Program-made: the position numbers and the translations under genes
The notes under the pieces: generated by a model
What the model was told of the DNA's origin: nothing
The model's database searches: none
Seen by the model: only the letters and a program-made list of their open reading frames with translations
Part shown: positions 12,110-24,639 of the stretch, piece by piece
Layout: each line of letters opens with the position of its first letter
Numbering within the stretch: position 1 is the stretch's first letter
NCBI GenBank assembly: GCA_950295325.1
Contig: OX485808.1
Span: 16,884,527 to 16,948,526 of the forward strand
DNA: 64,000 nt
Direction of reading: 5' to 3'
Source: Polytrichum commune
Taxonomy: Eukaryota; Streptophyta; Polytrichopsida; Polytrichales; Polytrichaceae

Positions 12110-13683
12110 TACTACATAACCCTTAAAGGTCAAGAAGAAGTTCCATTTGCCCAAGCAACCACATGTGCCCTGACCATAGCAACGTATATGTTTACGAGAT
12201 TAACTTTCGATTTGGGAAATGTGGACATTTAAAATTTTGTGTGAACAATCCTAATTTTATAAAGAAGTTGTCTACATGATCAAATCCATCATTAAAGGTA
12301 CAAGTTTTTTTTAATAAGTTGTTGAATTGAGATAAACTTTTACGACAAATTTTGGGAGATTTCACTTGGTCCTTAAGGGGGACAAGGCCCCTTTCAATTC
12401 TAAATACAACCCCCCCCCCCCCAACCCCTATTATTCACCACTGGCCACAAACTTTGTGTTACCCAAGCCCCCTCCCCAAATACACACAAAAAACATGTGA
12501 CATATTTCTTGGACAAAGATTGAGTATCGGTATCATGCATTCACCTACATGCTAGCAAAAAAATATTATTCCCTCAAGTTTTTGCCACGTTTCGATCCTA
12601 AATTGGTTAGCACGCTCTTGAATCCCATGTGGAAACTACGATCCGGCACCAATCAAGATCAAATAGAATGCCCTCTTTGGTATATTGGTCCAACAATGGC
12701 ATCCAAGAACCGGTTTATAGCACGGCGAAGAAGCGCATAGATCAATCAATAATTTTAGCCCAAAACAAGATTATTTGAGACTACGGTGGTATGGGGGACA
12801 AGCTGGAAAAAACGGTACAAAAATGCCTCAAGTTAAAGTTCTCCTGGGACCAAGTTTCTCGTCTAAGGGTCTAAAGTTGCCCAAGAAACTCGACCTCCAG
12901 AGAACTCCCCCTTCCCCAATCAAAAAAGTGTTGCCATATTAGCAGCCGTGTTATTTTTTTTGGCATTCACGCTTGGAGTCCTTCACCCAATAAGTTTTGA
13001 CCGTATTGTAAACCATGAACCTGTGAAAAACCCATTTCATAGCCAATCATATTGCTCCATTCCCCTAAACCTCTTGACCGGTGCACTTTTCCACTACAAT
13101 CCAAACCGGCCCTAAATCCCAACGAAACGTGGAGTTCGGGACCGGTGCCCGGTGGGTTAGTTGGTCCTTTTCCGTCGGTCCGCCCGACCAAGTACGGTTC
13201 AAATATAAATATATTTGGAGTCGGGCATGGGCATGGGCCCAAGCCAACGGGCCAGTGAGTGGGCCCAAGCCCAGTCCTGGGGGTCCAGCTTTTTGACTCC
13301 GTCCAAGTGCCCGCAATTGAGAACAAAATTTGACCGGGCACGGTGGTCCTAATAACAATACGTATACGTAACGTTCGTGTCACCTTTTGAATATATACCA
13401 CATTTCATGCCCAATAACCTCACCAATTTGTCCTAGTAGTGTGGGTTCCATTTGAAGTTACATGTTGTATTTAGAATTTAAAAACTACGATAATCGTTTT
13501 CAACTTTGATTAAAGGAATATTCATCCTAATCGCATTTACTATTGTGGGTTGAAAGTTGTCATGGGTAAAAAACAATATCGTAGCCTACTAAGTTTTATG
13601 TGTGAGTTGATTTTCATGGGTTGTGAATGCATGATATTGTAGGCTCAAAAATGGGCCAAGGAAAACTTTTATGATCAAACTTA
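12110..13683. other. Intergenic, with a GC-rich island near 13.1-13.3 kb
   Basis: A C-run (about 12 C) sits near 12,410. The GC-rich stretch at 13,060-13,360 opens long frames on both strands at once, which is a composition effect. No family is recognisable in any of them. No RNA gene was seen. Confidence 0.5.
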
Positions 13684-14056
13684 GGGCCGGTTTACACTGC
13701 GGTGGAGAAGGCCTCCGGTCGGTCAAGAATGCTTGGCCAAGACATGGTTATATGAGGCAAATGGTGGATGTGCCGGAGAAGAATTAAAGGCAATAAAATA
13801 TTTTTATTGAGTTGGGCTTCTCCGGCCTCTTGAGGCCGGACAAGAAACTCCTCCTCCGGAGAAGCCCAACTCCAAAAAGTGTCGCCATGTAGGCGGCCAT
13901 GTCATTTTATCATCCATGAGGAAAGTTCACCATCATTGTGTTCTTCACCTAGTGTAAACACCCACCAGTCAAGAGTTGCATTTTCGACCAATCACAATTG
14001 AGAAACGCCCTTTTTTCATGACCGGTGGACTTCTCCACCGTAGTGTAAACCGGCCC
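13684..14056. mobile_element. Tourist-like (PIF/Harbinger) MITE
   Basis: The inverted ends read GGGCCGGTTTACACTGCGG on the left and, reversed on the right, GGGCCGGTTTACACTACGG, continuing through TGGAGAAG for about 28 bp in all. TTA lies on both sides (13,681-13,683 and 14,057-14,059). A GGG-type end with a TTA duplication is diagnostic of PIF/Harbinger MITEs. The 373-bp body is non-coding. Relatives with the same GTTTACAC ends lie at 14,670-15,286 and 43,747-44,823, with a truncated copy near 51.6 kb. Confidence 0.85.
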
Positions 14057-14669
14057 TTATTTTGGTACGTCGGACTATATAGTGGGCCACCGTAGTAAGT
14101 GTGAAAGGTGTGGTATTCACATCAAGGAATAGGAAATAATTGACTCACTTGATAAGAATGGTATTCTCAATAAACAAAACAAGTATAATAATTTGTAACT
14201 TTAAATGGGAACCCACACTAATAAAAACAAACCGGTGTTGCCTTGCTCCTCGAGCTAGGCCCCCCGTTGATCATCACTAAAGGTAGAATGGGTCTTGTAA
14301 AACATGCCCTTCCTTCTTCCCAATGTGGAGCCTTCCACACTAATTTGGGATCTTCAATTCTAATTACGGAGTCAATTCACCTTTTACAAAAATTGGATGA
14401 TTTGTGGACATGATCGTTGCAATAATTTAAATCCAAACAATTAGATCACATTTAAACTTACACGGGAGTAATCGAAATATTTTTCAAGGCCGAAAGAAGA
14501 TCCCGTGTTTGTTTGTGATTAGAGTTTTTTGGACTCCACGCTTCTCTTAACATACTATATCTACATGTTGATCATTTCTTACTTACAAACGCAAGATTAG
14601 GTCCAAGTCTTAAAGGACTTTACTTTTAAACTCAAGATCGAACTGAAGACCACCGAAGTCTCATACTAA

Positions 14670-15286
14670 GGGGTTGTTTACACCGGGGACCACGAAGTCA
14701 TCCCAAGGCCCCTTGTAAAATTTGTGATTGGTTGTTGAAGTCATCCGGGGACCACTTCAGTTTACACCAAGGAAAAAATGTTAAAGTGACCATGGAGTTT
14801 GAGGTTCCCGAAAGACATATTTTAAGGCCGACATTGTCCACTGACATAGTCCAACGAGTTTTGTGTGGGAGAGGCGAAAGTGGTGCTCTAGTAGAAAAAA
14901 AAAACAAGGGCCCATGGTAGAGAGATGTTATTATAATGATGTTTTAATTCTTTTTATTTTTTGACGGGGAGAGAAGATGAAGGCAAGAGAAGACAAGCGA
15001 ATGATCGAACTTGGTTTCTTTTTCCATTTCAAAATTGCCTTTTTTTGGACATATATTAAAAAAACCACCACATTCACTTCTTGGTGCATGTTCATTCCTC
15101 TTGGTCCACATTGGGTTTACACCTAGTGAGGGGCCCAAAGGCTTTCAAATCAATTTCTCAAGAAACCGAACTATGGAAGTTGGACCATGAAGTCGTACCA
15201 TGAGAGCTGGACCACGAAGTCATACCCTAGGAAAAGACCACCAGCGTCCCTGATCCGACTCCACGGTCCATGGTGTAAACTGACCC
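14670..15286. mobile_element. Tourist-like element, 617 bp
   Basis: The left end is GGGGTTGTTTACACCGGGG and the right end, reversed, is GGGTCAGTTTACACCATGG. Both are followed inside by a GACC(A/G)(C/T)G(A/G)AGTC block. TAA flanks both ends (14,667-14,669 and 15,287-15,289), fitting the TWA duplication of PIF/Harbinger. Short frames inside are not a transposase. A further GTGTAAAC end at about 15,480-15,500 suggests a broken third copy just downstream. Confidence 0.8.
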
Positions 15287-15919
15287 TAAGAACGACCACT
15301 TTCTTGAGTGACAACCAACAATATTTGACAAGACAATGATGTTGCGTCGGCCGTGGCCATTTTTTCCATACCTTGGACCCAGACCCTGGTGCAACCCCCG
15401 TGGGCCCCACAAACATTTTGGGCTCTCGGCCAATGGGATGGCTCGGGTGTCGTTTGGGAGTTTCTTTGGTCTTGGACCGACCCTAGTGTAAACCCACCCA
15501 TAGACCAACATGGGGTGGGCCATCACAACAAATGGCCACTCTATCTTATTGGGCCACTCTATGTAAGGTATTGGGAAGAAGCCGCGAGGAAAAGTTGGAA
15601 GTAATGGCTGACAACCCCAACACACACGATAAACAACAACAACAATAATAAGAATAAGAATAATAAGAATAATAAGTTACCATGACTGTCGTCGAGCTTG
15701 AGGACTCCCGTATCTCATACGCCTTTGAGTTTTCTCTTTATACCACGTTCACATTACAATAAGAACTTCAATTGGTACACGACTTCAATCATAGGTCTTG
15801 CTCGTAAGTGCCTAGGTCGTATTTAGAGCTAGCCGGCCACAAAGGAGTTATATGTAACCCTAGTTCACCATTCGTGGTGTTTCGTGTCACGTACACTATT
15901 TGCGAAGGGCCTAACTACA

Positions 15920-16243
15920 CTAGTTTGGTCTAATTGGTGTGGGTGGGAAATTATTGTGGTTCACATTCATATTATAGTTCATACTCTCATTTATATCATG
16001 TTGGATGAAACCTGTACTATCGTCTCAAACGCTTCACCCAGATACATTAGTTTAAATGATCTGAGTGGATAGTTGCAAACTACAGTTTGATGCAAATCTA
16101 AATTTCTTTCCAAATATGGAGACGAAAAGATCGCACTAATTTTTTACATTGAAAAATATAGGGGGCCACCTCAAACTGTAATTTAAAATAATAATGTGGG
16201 TAGTTGGGGATTATTGTGGCCCACACTAATTAGACTAAACATA
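15920..16243. mobile_element. MITE-like inverted-repeat element
   Basis: The ends pair as TTTGGTCTAATTGGTGTGGG (left) and, reversed from the right, TTTAGTCTAATTAGTGTGGG. It seems to interrupt another repeat: the left flank (GTACACTATTTGCGAAGGGCC) and right flank (AAGTGTCATGAGGTGACACTA) are parts of the element seen intact at 42,215-42,703. The exact target duplication could not be fixed. Confidence 0.5.
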
Positions 16244-16834
16244 CTCGTGCCCAAATGTTAGTAAGCACGCTTGAACGCAAAGTGTCATGAGGTGACACTA
16301 ATGGTGAAGTTGTTGGTCAATAATGTAAGCTAGCATGTGCCTCAAAATAGGGTGGTGACACTAAGTACCATGAACGGTGCAACTAGGTTGATTTCACAAA
16401 GTGGTTTTGTTTTATTTCTTGTTTTTTGTTCTTTTGGGACCGTAAGTAAATGTACTTGTGATATACTTCAAATCAAAAATCAAAAATCAAAAATCAAAAA
16501 CCAAAATCAAAATCATATGTAGCCTTTGTAGATTCTCAAATTGCAGACCAACATTGGTCCTTATTCTATCTTGTAGGGGGGGGGGGGGGGGGGAGGGTTA
16601 AGTACTCAAAACTTGAGATTCAATTGTCACCATGCAAGTTGGTAAAGCATCTAACCTCGGATATAAATATAGTATACCAAGTAAATATAATATGGTAAAC
16701 CAAGTTTGTTTCACACTCGACCCCAAATGCTTTTAGGACAACTTATACTAGCGCTTTTAAGTCCAAGGTACTATAAGGACCTTTTACCTTAAGTATGCCT
16801 AGTGTCTGACCTTGCAAGGGCATCTAAGGTACGT

Positions 16835-17200
16835 GGGTGTTATTCAATTTGTTTTTCATGTTCTTTATCTTCTACCAATTAGATTTACATAACTAAATCT
16901 TGTTTGCATTGGCAAATCAACTATGCAGCATCCAACATCAGATTGAAAACCGGACCTCCCCTTATTTAGGTTTGGTTATCTAAGGTGCATGTTTGTTGAT
17001 TCCTTAGCTTACCTACATAAGTCTTCCCAATTGTTATCACTTTTAGGTGTGGAGTTGTTGATTAAATTTGAAGACATACTCAAATATGTTTTACGCATTT
17101 GTCTTTTGGTGTTTGTTCTATGATCCTCATTGAACCACACACTATTCAAATTATATATACAGTGATGAAGAAAGTAACATAATAACACCTACATCCCTTA
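16835..17200 (+). repeat. Dispersed repeat family R1, copy 2
   Basis: Homologous to 1,560-1,930 and 32,815-33,155, sharing TTACATAACTAAATCTTG, GCATGTTTGTTGATTCCT and GAACCACACAC landmarks. A run of 18 G lies upstream at 16,577-16,594. It is diverged and non-coding. Confidence 0.6.
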
Positions 17201-18117
17201 TATTTGAGTGGTGTATGGGTGTGAATCTAAGTCTTGACCCCAAAAAACACATGTTGAAAAGAGATTGGACCACGTCTTGAAATTTTTGTTAGCCCATATT
17301 AGACACAATAGTCAACATAAATTGGGGGCAGGGAGGACCTATATATGGTCAATTAAAAACACATAGGACCTTCACTTTGACAATGGATGAGATATTCATA
17401 TAAACCCCAAAACTTGTGAGGAAAGTGACTACGTATGCAGTTGGATTTGCTAATCATCTCACTAATTGTGTGATTCATATCTTACAAGAAGTGGTGCAAA
17501 GAGAGCATTTTCCACTCAAAGAAGTATGGTCAAGAGGACTCTTATATCAAGTTTGAAGTCTCTAATAATGAGTTGGATACATGTTGTGGCGAAGGCTTAA
17601 GATGGTAGAAATTATATGGGAAATAAATACCAAACAAATCCCTTTGTGAGGAATGGGATTATGCAATCACGATACATGAGTGGTTCACTTATTAGCTAGG
17701 CTTACACAAACTTTGGCGAAGAGTGCTACACTAAATATGGCATTTAGTGTCAAGAACCCATTTACAATCTAGTTTGACATTGAAAACACTTGATGCATGG
17801 ATGCAAATTTTGTTGGCGGATACTCTTATTGATGAAATCGACTGGGATGATGTCATATTGTTATGGAGAAATATGTTGGACCAATGAGTCAACCCTCTTG
17901 AATGATATGGTAATATAATATAAATGTAATTTTCTAAATCTTAAACTAGTCCTCCACCTTTGATTTTTGGGCCGATATTTAATATCATCACAAGCTTGTA
18001 CACTCTCTTTGTTTTCCTACTACCAACAACTTATGGTTGGATGCTTACCTTTTACAAGAAGCTACATGGAGAAGTGAATGTCAACAAATTGGTTCTTCAA
18101 TGTTTGTTGTTGGTTTA

Positions 18118-18157
<40 letters not shown>

Positions 18158-18775
18158 CAATAAAATTCAAGTTTATAGCAAAACATGTGCACGTAATTGA
18201 TGAATTTACACAAGACCTTTGACTTTACTCCTCACGTAACGTCCGGAACAAGTTCATGAGTCCGATTCTCGACACCGCCTTTAGTGAGGCATGCGTATAA
18301 TAACATGTTAATAATAAATGATTGAAAGCAAAGGATGGAGGTCGAGTCGTGAAAGGTACCTCAAGGGGAACTAAAAGACAAACACAAGCCATTGCGTTGG
18401 GTTCCGTGGCATCCATGGCAACTTAATAAGCTCGTAGCAATAAGATACCTAGAGTACTCATCACCCCCCACGTGAGACAAAATTAGTTAATTACATTTTT
18501 GTCAAATGAAAATTGAAATCCTACATCCAAATTAGGGCATATGAACCATATGGCGGGATCCCAGGGTGCCATCGGTCCCTGGCTCTTGCGTAAACTCTGT
18601 AGCATTGCCAATATAACCCCAATTCTTTCTACAAAGGCGGCAATTGACTGCTCACATCATGAGCTACACGAGGACATTCATATCAAAAAATAAAAAATAA
18701 GAATGATGATGCAATTAGTCATTTTTAGGGGTATCATGCTCTTGGACATAGTCTTCGGACTGCCAACCATGACCA
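17201..18775. other. Intergenic, no gene recognised
   Basis: A (GT)n(AT)n microsatellite lies at 18,119-18,157. Two short open stretches at about 17,423-17,557 and 17,787-17,888 look faintly protein-like but match no family I can name, and stops surround them. Confidence 0.5.
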
Positions 18776-18989
18776 CACTAAATATTGTCTATAGTGTCAC
18801 TTACTATTTGAAATTACACGATGCTATATATATTTTGTTATAGATGTAAATATTTACCAAGTAGAAATGTTAATGTTCTATAATGTCCAAAGAACCAATT
18901 TGACCTTGTTGGCAAATAAAGGAGATCACATAATAGTTATAGAATTGTCTAATTCCAAATAGGAATGACATTAAATGCAATATTTAGTG
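18776..18989. mobile_element. CACTA-like MITE with CCA target duplication
   Basis: Inverted ends of about 40 bp: CACTAAATATTGTCTATAG on the left and, reversed on the right, CACTAAATATTGCATTTAA, followed inside by a TATTTG(G)AATTA block. CCA flanks both sides (18,773-18,775 and 18,990-18,992). CACTA ends with a 3-bp duplication match the CACTA (En/Spm) superfamily. The 214-bp body is non-coding. Relatives lie near 7.5, 30.4, 31.9 and 33.2 kb. Confidence 0.75.
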
Positions 18990-19833
18990 CCACTAATCCT
19001 AAATCATTTGTGTCGATTGTGTAGTAAAACGACCCTTAATACGTACCACTTTTTGTTGCACAATTCTTTCTTTCTTTCTTTCTTTCCCTTTTAACGAATA
19101 CTTGCATAAATATCTTACTACCGTAGTCAATCCACACACAAGATTTCCACTCATCAACACCTCAATGAAACTCATGAATGGGTGGAAGAGGCTTCCGCCA
19201 TGTACCTCATACTCTTATGACACGTCTTTGAGTTTTTGAGGGAGTTGATCATAAACCTATTCAATGCACCCATTCATTGCTTATGTTATTTTTGTTTTGT
19301 TTTTATTTTCCCCATAACCTAATCATTCATCCGTTACTGTCATTCACCGCCTTTGCCTCATCATTCTCAAGCCGACATCCTCATCCACATGCAATGATTT
19401 CCTAGTATGTGCCGTCTATAATCTAAATCTATTCAATACTTATCCTATTGGATTTATGTTCGTCATCCACACTTGAATGGTGTTGTATTCAACATCCAAT
19501 TGTGCAATTTGTACCAAAGCTTTAAAATTTTGGGCTTATTATAAAAAGTGCAATCATAAGTTTGTTGTTCATAACATTACTAAGCAGATAGACGATGGTC
19601 TATTTCCAAAGAAACAACAAGCGATTTTTCAAAAAAAACTTTGACAAATCATAGTTGCTTGTTGGAAACTGTACAATACACATCCGAAGTGCTCCCCATA
19701 AACAAGGAATCCCGGAATTAAAGGAGAATTTTGTTTGCATGATGTCTAGTCCCATGGAACACAACTTAGAAGCTAAAAATTTGTTATGTTTGTTTGATGT
19801 CTTTCCTATAATCCCTCACAACATGGACATATA

Positions 19834-21241
19834 CATTGACTCTCAAAACTGAGTCAATTAGCAAGACATCAAATTTCAGGAAGCCATATTTGGAAGAGTA
19901 TTGATCTTTTGACAAACTGTAAATTTGGTCACATGCACAACCAAGTTGGCTATCATACTTTCAAATTTTAGCTTGTGCACTATAGCAATGAGAGAGAAAT
20001 TGCATTTCCAATGAGCTTAGATTTATTGACTCAATTTTGGAATTTTTTTCATCACTCACCTTCAATTGCAAAAATAAGTTCACAACACCACCCATGGTTT
20101 TACCTCTAACTTTCGGTTAGTAGTGTGGTCTCTTGGGACATTTTTCTTTTACAATTGTGAAGGTTCTCTTTGCCCATTAGAGCATTACCAGAAGGACAAG
20201 AGATTGAATGCTATAGCCATGACTAGATAACGTTGTAGACGTGAGGAATGCTTTGAGTGAGCACTTGAATATGGTAGTGAGCACCAACACAGTGAGGCGT
20301 GCACTTCATGAAGCATGTATTGGGTCATCAGAAAAGCAAAAGAAGTCGTTGCTCACGGCTAAGAATGTCTATTACAAGTTGGAATTTGCTCAACATCCTC
20401 AAGATTAGACTATCCATGATTGGTATAGGGTGATTTTTGATGATGAGACTAAGATCAACCGATTTGAGTTTAATGGTCGCGCTTGGTGTTGGGTGAGAAA
20501 TGGAGAACCTTAACTACAAGCTCATCGTGTGAGTCAAACAGTTAAACATGGAGGTGGTGAAATTTTGTGTGGGGATGAATGACTTCCCATGACATGGGTT
20601 ACATGTGCAAGGTAGAGGGAAGATGCACAAACTTTGTATATTAGCATTCTTCAAGATGGGGTCATGAAGACAATTGAATGATACCGATTCAACCCTTCTT
20701 ATGTCATATTTTAGCATGATAATGATCCTAAACATACTACAAAATCAGTCAAGTAGTGGTTGTCAAAGCGAAATTTTGATGTACTTACTTGGCCTCCTCA
20801 ATCACTTGTCCTAAACCCAATGAAGCATATGTGGGCACTTGTGAAACAAAAATCAAATGAGTATCCAACGCCAAGGAAATGAATGCTTCAATTATGGGAG
20901 CATCTGCAAGCTTCTTTCCATTTCATCACTCCTTCGCAATGTCAAAAGTTCTATCATAGAATGCACAAGCTAATCCCAATTGTTTTAGCTTTTAAAGGAC
21001 GGTGGAAAAATTATTGAACTATAGTTAGATCTAGGTCACAAACCGAGTCAATGTATATATCTCTTCAAATCATTGGTTGTCCATGTGTAATTTAGCAATA
21101 GACATGACACATTGAAAATCGTGTACTATACCATGACTATTAACTTACACAAATAAAATTTTGTATGTTCTTTTCATTTACCTGGCATTATGTGTGAAAA
21201 ATTGATGTGGTGAGTCATCGACTCAGTTTTGAGAGTCAACA
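19834..21241 (+). mobile_element. Complete but dead Tc1-type transposon
   Basis: Inverted ends TTGACTCTCAAAACTGAGTC are exact on both sides (at 19,836 and, reversed, ending at 21,239) and are flanked by TA (19,832-19,833 and 21,242-21,243). The element is 1.4 kb, the usual Tc1 size. It carries one degenerate Tc1 transposase frame on the plus strand. The region between the left end and the transposase (19,860-20,260) shows no clear DNA-binding domain, so the N-terminal part is eroded or unrecognisable. Plant mariner elements normally belong to the DD39D or pogo groups, which makes a DD34E element notable. Confidence 0.85.
20270..21017 (+). pseudogene. Tc1/mariner (DD34E) transposase pseudogene
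   Basis: In life this enzyme cuts the transposon ends and joins them to a TA target. The plus-strand translation keeps the family order: an HTH-proximal segment (TNTVRRALHEACIGS), the first catalytic Asp in IFDDETK (20,442-20,444), VKHGGGEI, the second Asp in HDNDPKHT (20,718-20,720), WPPQSLVLNPMKHMW, then YPTP and the end FKGRWKNY. The third catalytic position, 34 residues after the second Asp, should be Glu in NPxEH but is Lys (20,823-20,825). At least eight in-frame stops, two of them flanking the HDND motif, interrupt the frame. It resembles fungal and oomycete Tc1 enzymes more than plant mariners, from memory of the families only. Confidence 0.85.
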
Positions 21242-21905
21242 TATGACACTTCCTATTATATTAGGTCATTTCTATTTGAAATTCCCAATGGATATAAGAA
21301 TTGAGTCAAAGTTGTGTTTGAGATCTCACATCCTAGTGTAGGATTGCAACATGCTTGAGTTGTATGGATGAATACGTTGATAGAATTGCAAATGTGGGTA
21401 CATGATTATGACACCAATATCCAAACAAATATTTTCCTTCTTTGTAGTTTAGTTTCTTTTGTCTTCGAACTTAGGTCAATGTATTCTAGAAACGTGTCAC
21501 TTCCGCTCATCCTCCCTCCCAAGCCTGGTTTGAGGTAATCAGGTGGTTGTGTGTTGTACATTTACATTCAATGATATTACCTTTCATTTCAACAAACCAT
21601 TTAAAGAATCCCAATATTATGATCAATAAATTAAAAATATTATCAAAAAATAGTAGCTTAAATAAACGTGAAAATTAGATTACTACTTCATTTTCATGAA
21701 ATTCCAATATTTTTAACATCCAAATACACACCGAGGATTCACATATCACTCATGAAAATTAGACAAATGAAAATTGTATGAGCATACCCATTCTTAGAAT
21801 TTTGTTAGCCAAAAGTTTAGACTGTACAAGATATAAAAACCCTCCTTTTATTTTAAATATGAGTTCTATGGTCATGGGTGTATTGGTCTGTCTCTAGCAC
21901 ACTTA

Positions 21906-22063
21906 TAGCCCACCCACACTTACTGGTGCGGGCCACCAGTGAACGGTTCTTACCAACATTGGTTACATCTAGTGGCTCTCATTGGCTAAACCAACTCTAA
22001 AAGTGGCCCCTGCCAGTAGAAACTGTTTACTGGTGGCCCGCATCAGTAAGTGTGGGTGGGCTA
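21906..22063. mobile_element. Short MITE with near-perfect inverted ends
   Basis: The ends are about 38 bp and almost identical when reversed, opening TAGCCCACCCACACTTACTG. TTA flanks both sides (21,903-21,905 and 22,064-22,066). At 158 bp, the two arms make up about half the element. A TTA duplication again suggests PIF/Harbinger, but the ends differ from the GGGCCGG family nearby. High arm identity implies a fairly recent insertion. Confidence 0.8.
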
Positions 22064-22066
22064 TTA

Positions 22067-24029
22067 GTCTCTTTCAATCACGGCTCCTTTTGGGGTCCTA
22101 GTGCCTTGATTGTATTTGTATTTTCTTCAATACAGTAGAAACCCGTGTGATCAAATGAACAAAACAAAATACTTCTTTTGATAAGATGACTTCACATGAG
22201 TGCAAACTCAATATTTTGACGAAGGTTCCAAGCTAGTTCATGAACCTTCCAACAAATGTTACCACAACATTTTATCAATTTCATGAACCTTCTAGATTAG
22301 TTCAGGGTTCTTCTAAACCGACTTGACATGTGGCACACCTCAATTTCATGATATTTCTATCAACTTCATGAATCTTTTATAACCAATTTCATGGTTCTTT
22401 CCTCACTTGTGGTTTTTGTGTGCTCAACTTCTTGCCTCCTTGTTTCACATTCTTTGTCTTCTCGGTGTTCGTTGGTTCCTCTTTGTTATGTGTCTAGCCT
22501 TGATGTCGAAATTTCCTTGGTCTTTCATTAAATTACCCCAAAGCCAGAAGCAAGTAGTATCGGTTCTTCTATGGTCTTTGATTACTATACATCGAAAACA
22601 AGCAACACAAACCCAATGTAGTTGGAGTGTGCAATCTCATGGATTGAGAGTGTAGTGTGGATGTGGATCTGACTGTGTGAAGAGTGTGGTGTCAAGTCGT
22701 GTGGCGTGGGGAGTGATTAGGAGAATCCTATACATGATGTGATGTTCTTTGTGAATTGAAGCTCTACGTCTCATGAAATTGATTTTGTGAAGCTGTGAAT
22801 ATAGGTACCAAATCATGAAATTGTTCACAACATGGAGTGAAATTGGTTGAAAGTTATAGTTGAATCGGTTGTCTATGTAGTGAACTTAATTCGCGATTCC
22901 AATGAAATTGGTAGAACCTATTGCTAGAATAGTTTATTAAATCACGAAAGTGAGTTTGCACTTCTGTAAAATCATCTTACCAAAGGAGTAAACAAACTAG
23001 AACAAACATGTGTTCCCAAAATATGATATAGAGACATGAGTTGGTGTAAGTTAGAAAGCAATGCACATTCACCACTAGAGCTAAAATGTTCACATTTGTA
23101 CTAAATTATTGGGATGGACTTACAGATTGTGAAATGTAGTGATAGGCCTACAAGACTCTCTATCTCATCTTCATACATTGTCAGGATGTAGTTTCCATGC
23201 GGGATACAAGTGAGTCTTAGTGAATCTGAGCATGACACATGGCAAAATTTGACTAGGAGAGGGGGGTAATTTTGTGTCGGAAGAGAGAGCCCTCTACGAT
23301 AGATGGGACTTCTAGAGTGAAGTAGGTAACTTATGGAGGCCAATGTTGTGTACCCGAGCCATCTTTTGCAAGGGCATTGAAGATAATGTCTCCCAAACTG
23401 CCCATAAAACAAATCATAAACCATGTGTCTGCTCGTGGAAGCATAAATGTGCCATGGGCCTAGATTCTAGAGGCCATGTGAGACAATATTTGAAGGGAGA
23501 GCGCCTGCATCAACTATATATATATTATTAATCAATGGCTTTTGATTTACACACGGCACCCATGAAAGAAATTGAACAATTATTTCGAGGAATGCGTGGA
23601 CTTACTAGACTTTGGATGGCAATAGTATGGATGAATGGAGATGTACATACGCAATGATGAAACTTGGATGAAGTAGAGTCAACGAGGAGCGAAAACTTGA
23701 AGTGGAGCCAAGGGGGGGGGGTTACATGCATTTTTAAAACTTTATTTTATTTCCGGACTCCTTTATTTCGTGCCAAATTCCTTCAAAAGTTCACCATGTG
23801 AATGGATATGGTACCACCTTTCCCAAGGCGACTACGGAGCTGACCTTATAACATGGCTTGAATGTCTAAAGGAATCCGATGACTCGAGTATATACCTGAA
23901 GTTGTCAATCACACTCAAACTCATGACATTTGTAAGCTTCTTATTGGGCACCTTGTGGACGAGGAATCAAAAGCCCTTTGCAAGGAGGGCGGTTGCCCAA
24001 TTCCATGTGGATTCTAGTTTCAAGTCCAA
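22067..24029. other. Intergenic, no gene recognised
   Basis: No coding family, transposon ends or RNA gene were identified. Phrases such as TTCATGAACCTTC repeat loosely at 22.2-22.4 kb. A G run lies at 23,711-23,720. Confidence 0.5.
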
Positions 24030-24285
24030 GACGACCCTTAACTACCGGGTGATAGTGGAGAGGTACCCATTTCCAAATGAACTGGTTGGCAGTTCGATTC
24101 CCGCAGTGAATTCTTCTCTCTACTTGAGGGGGGGGGGAACCAGCTAGGTAGGTAGGAAGCCAAGAGCCTACCATTGTAAGGTAGGCAGTAAACCCCACCC
24201 TGCACCAAAAGGATTCTGGAGCAGGGTAGGGCCAACGGGCTCAAATTCATGTCGGATTGCCCGACGTTGGTTATTTATTTATTAA
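24030..24285 (+). mobile_element. SINE-like element (tRNA-type promoter)
   Basis: A sequence close to a RNA polymerase III B box (GCAGTTCGATTCCCGC, about 24,088-24,104) lies about 35 bp after an A-box-like TGATAGTGGAGAGG. The body ends in a TTATTTATTTATTAAA tail (24,271-24,286), as SINEs often do. A G-run (9 G) interrupts the middle. Open frames over this stretch are incidental. No target duplication was fixed. Confidence 0.5.
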
Positions 24286-24335
24286 ACTATTGAGTTTGGT
24301 GTACTCGTGTTTAAGTTTACTTGAAATATAATATA

Positions 24336-24627
24336 CTACACTGAATAGTCCTATTAGTGTGGGTGGAAATAATTAATTCGGGCCATCATTATTTTGCTAG
24401 TCAAGGTGGAATTAACGTGGGTCAAAGACCCCAAGCCTTCTCCTAAGTCTTCATAAAGATTCCAGACCAACACATTGAATGTTAGGTTTAAGGAAAAACC
24501 AACACAAATAAAACAATTACCCAAACTTTTTTAAAAGAGAATGTGGGTCATGTTATTTTTCATTATAAGAATTAATAGGGGCTTTAGAAAATTACCATGG
24601 TCCATTGTAATAGGATTATTTAGTATA
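24336..24627. mobile_element. MITE-like inverted-repeat element
   Basis: The ends pair as TACACTGAATAGTCCTATTA and, reversed on the right, TATACTAAATAATCCTATTA. The first 40 bp (AGTGTGGGTGG) resemble the 15.9 and 29.7 kb elements. The target duplication is unclear. It is non-coding. Confidence 0.5.
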
Positions 24628-24639
24628 GCTTGTCTAAGT

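Noticed and set aside
12967-13401. Long overlapping frames on both strands
   Set aside because: GC-rich composition opens frames on both strands; the translations are Gly/Pro/Trp-rich with no domain.
23770-24198. Open frames on both strands
   Set aside because: They overlap the SINE-like element and end at its G-run; no protein similarity.
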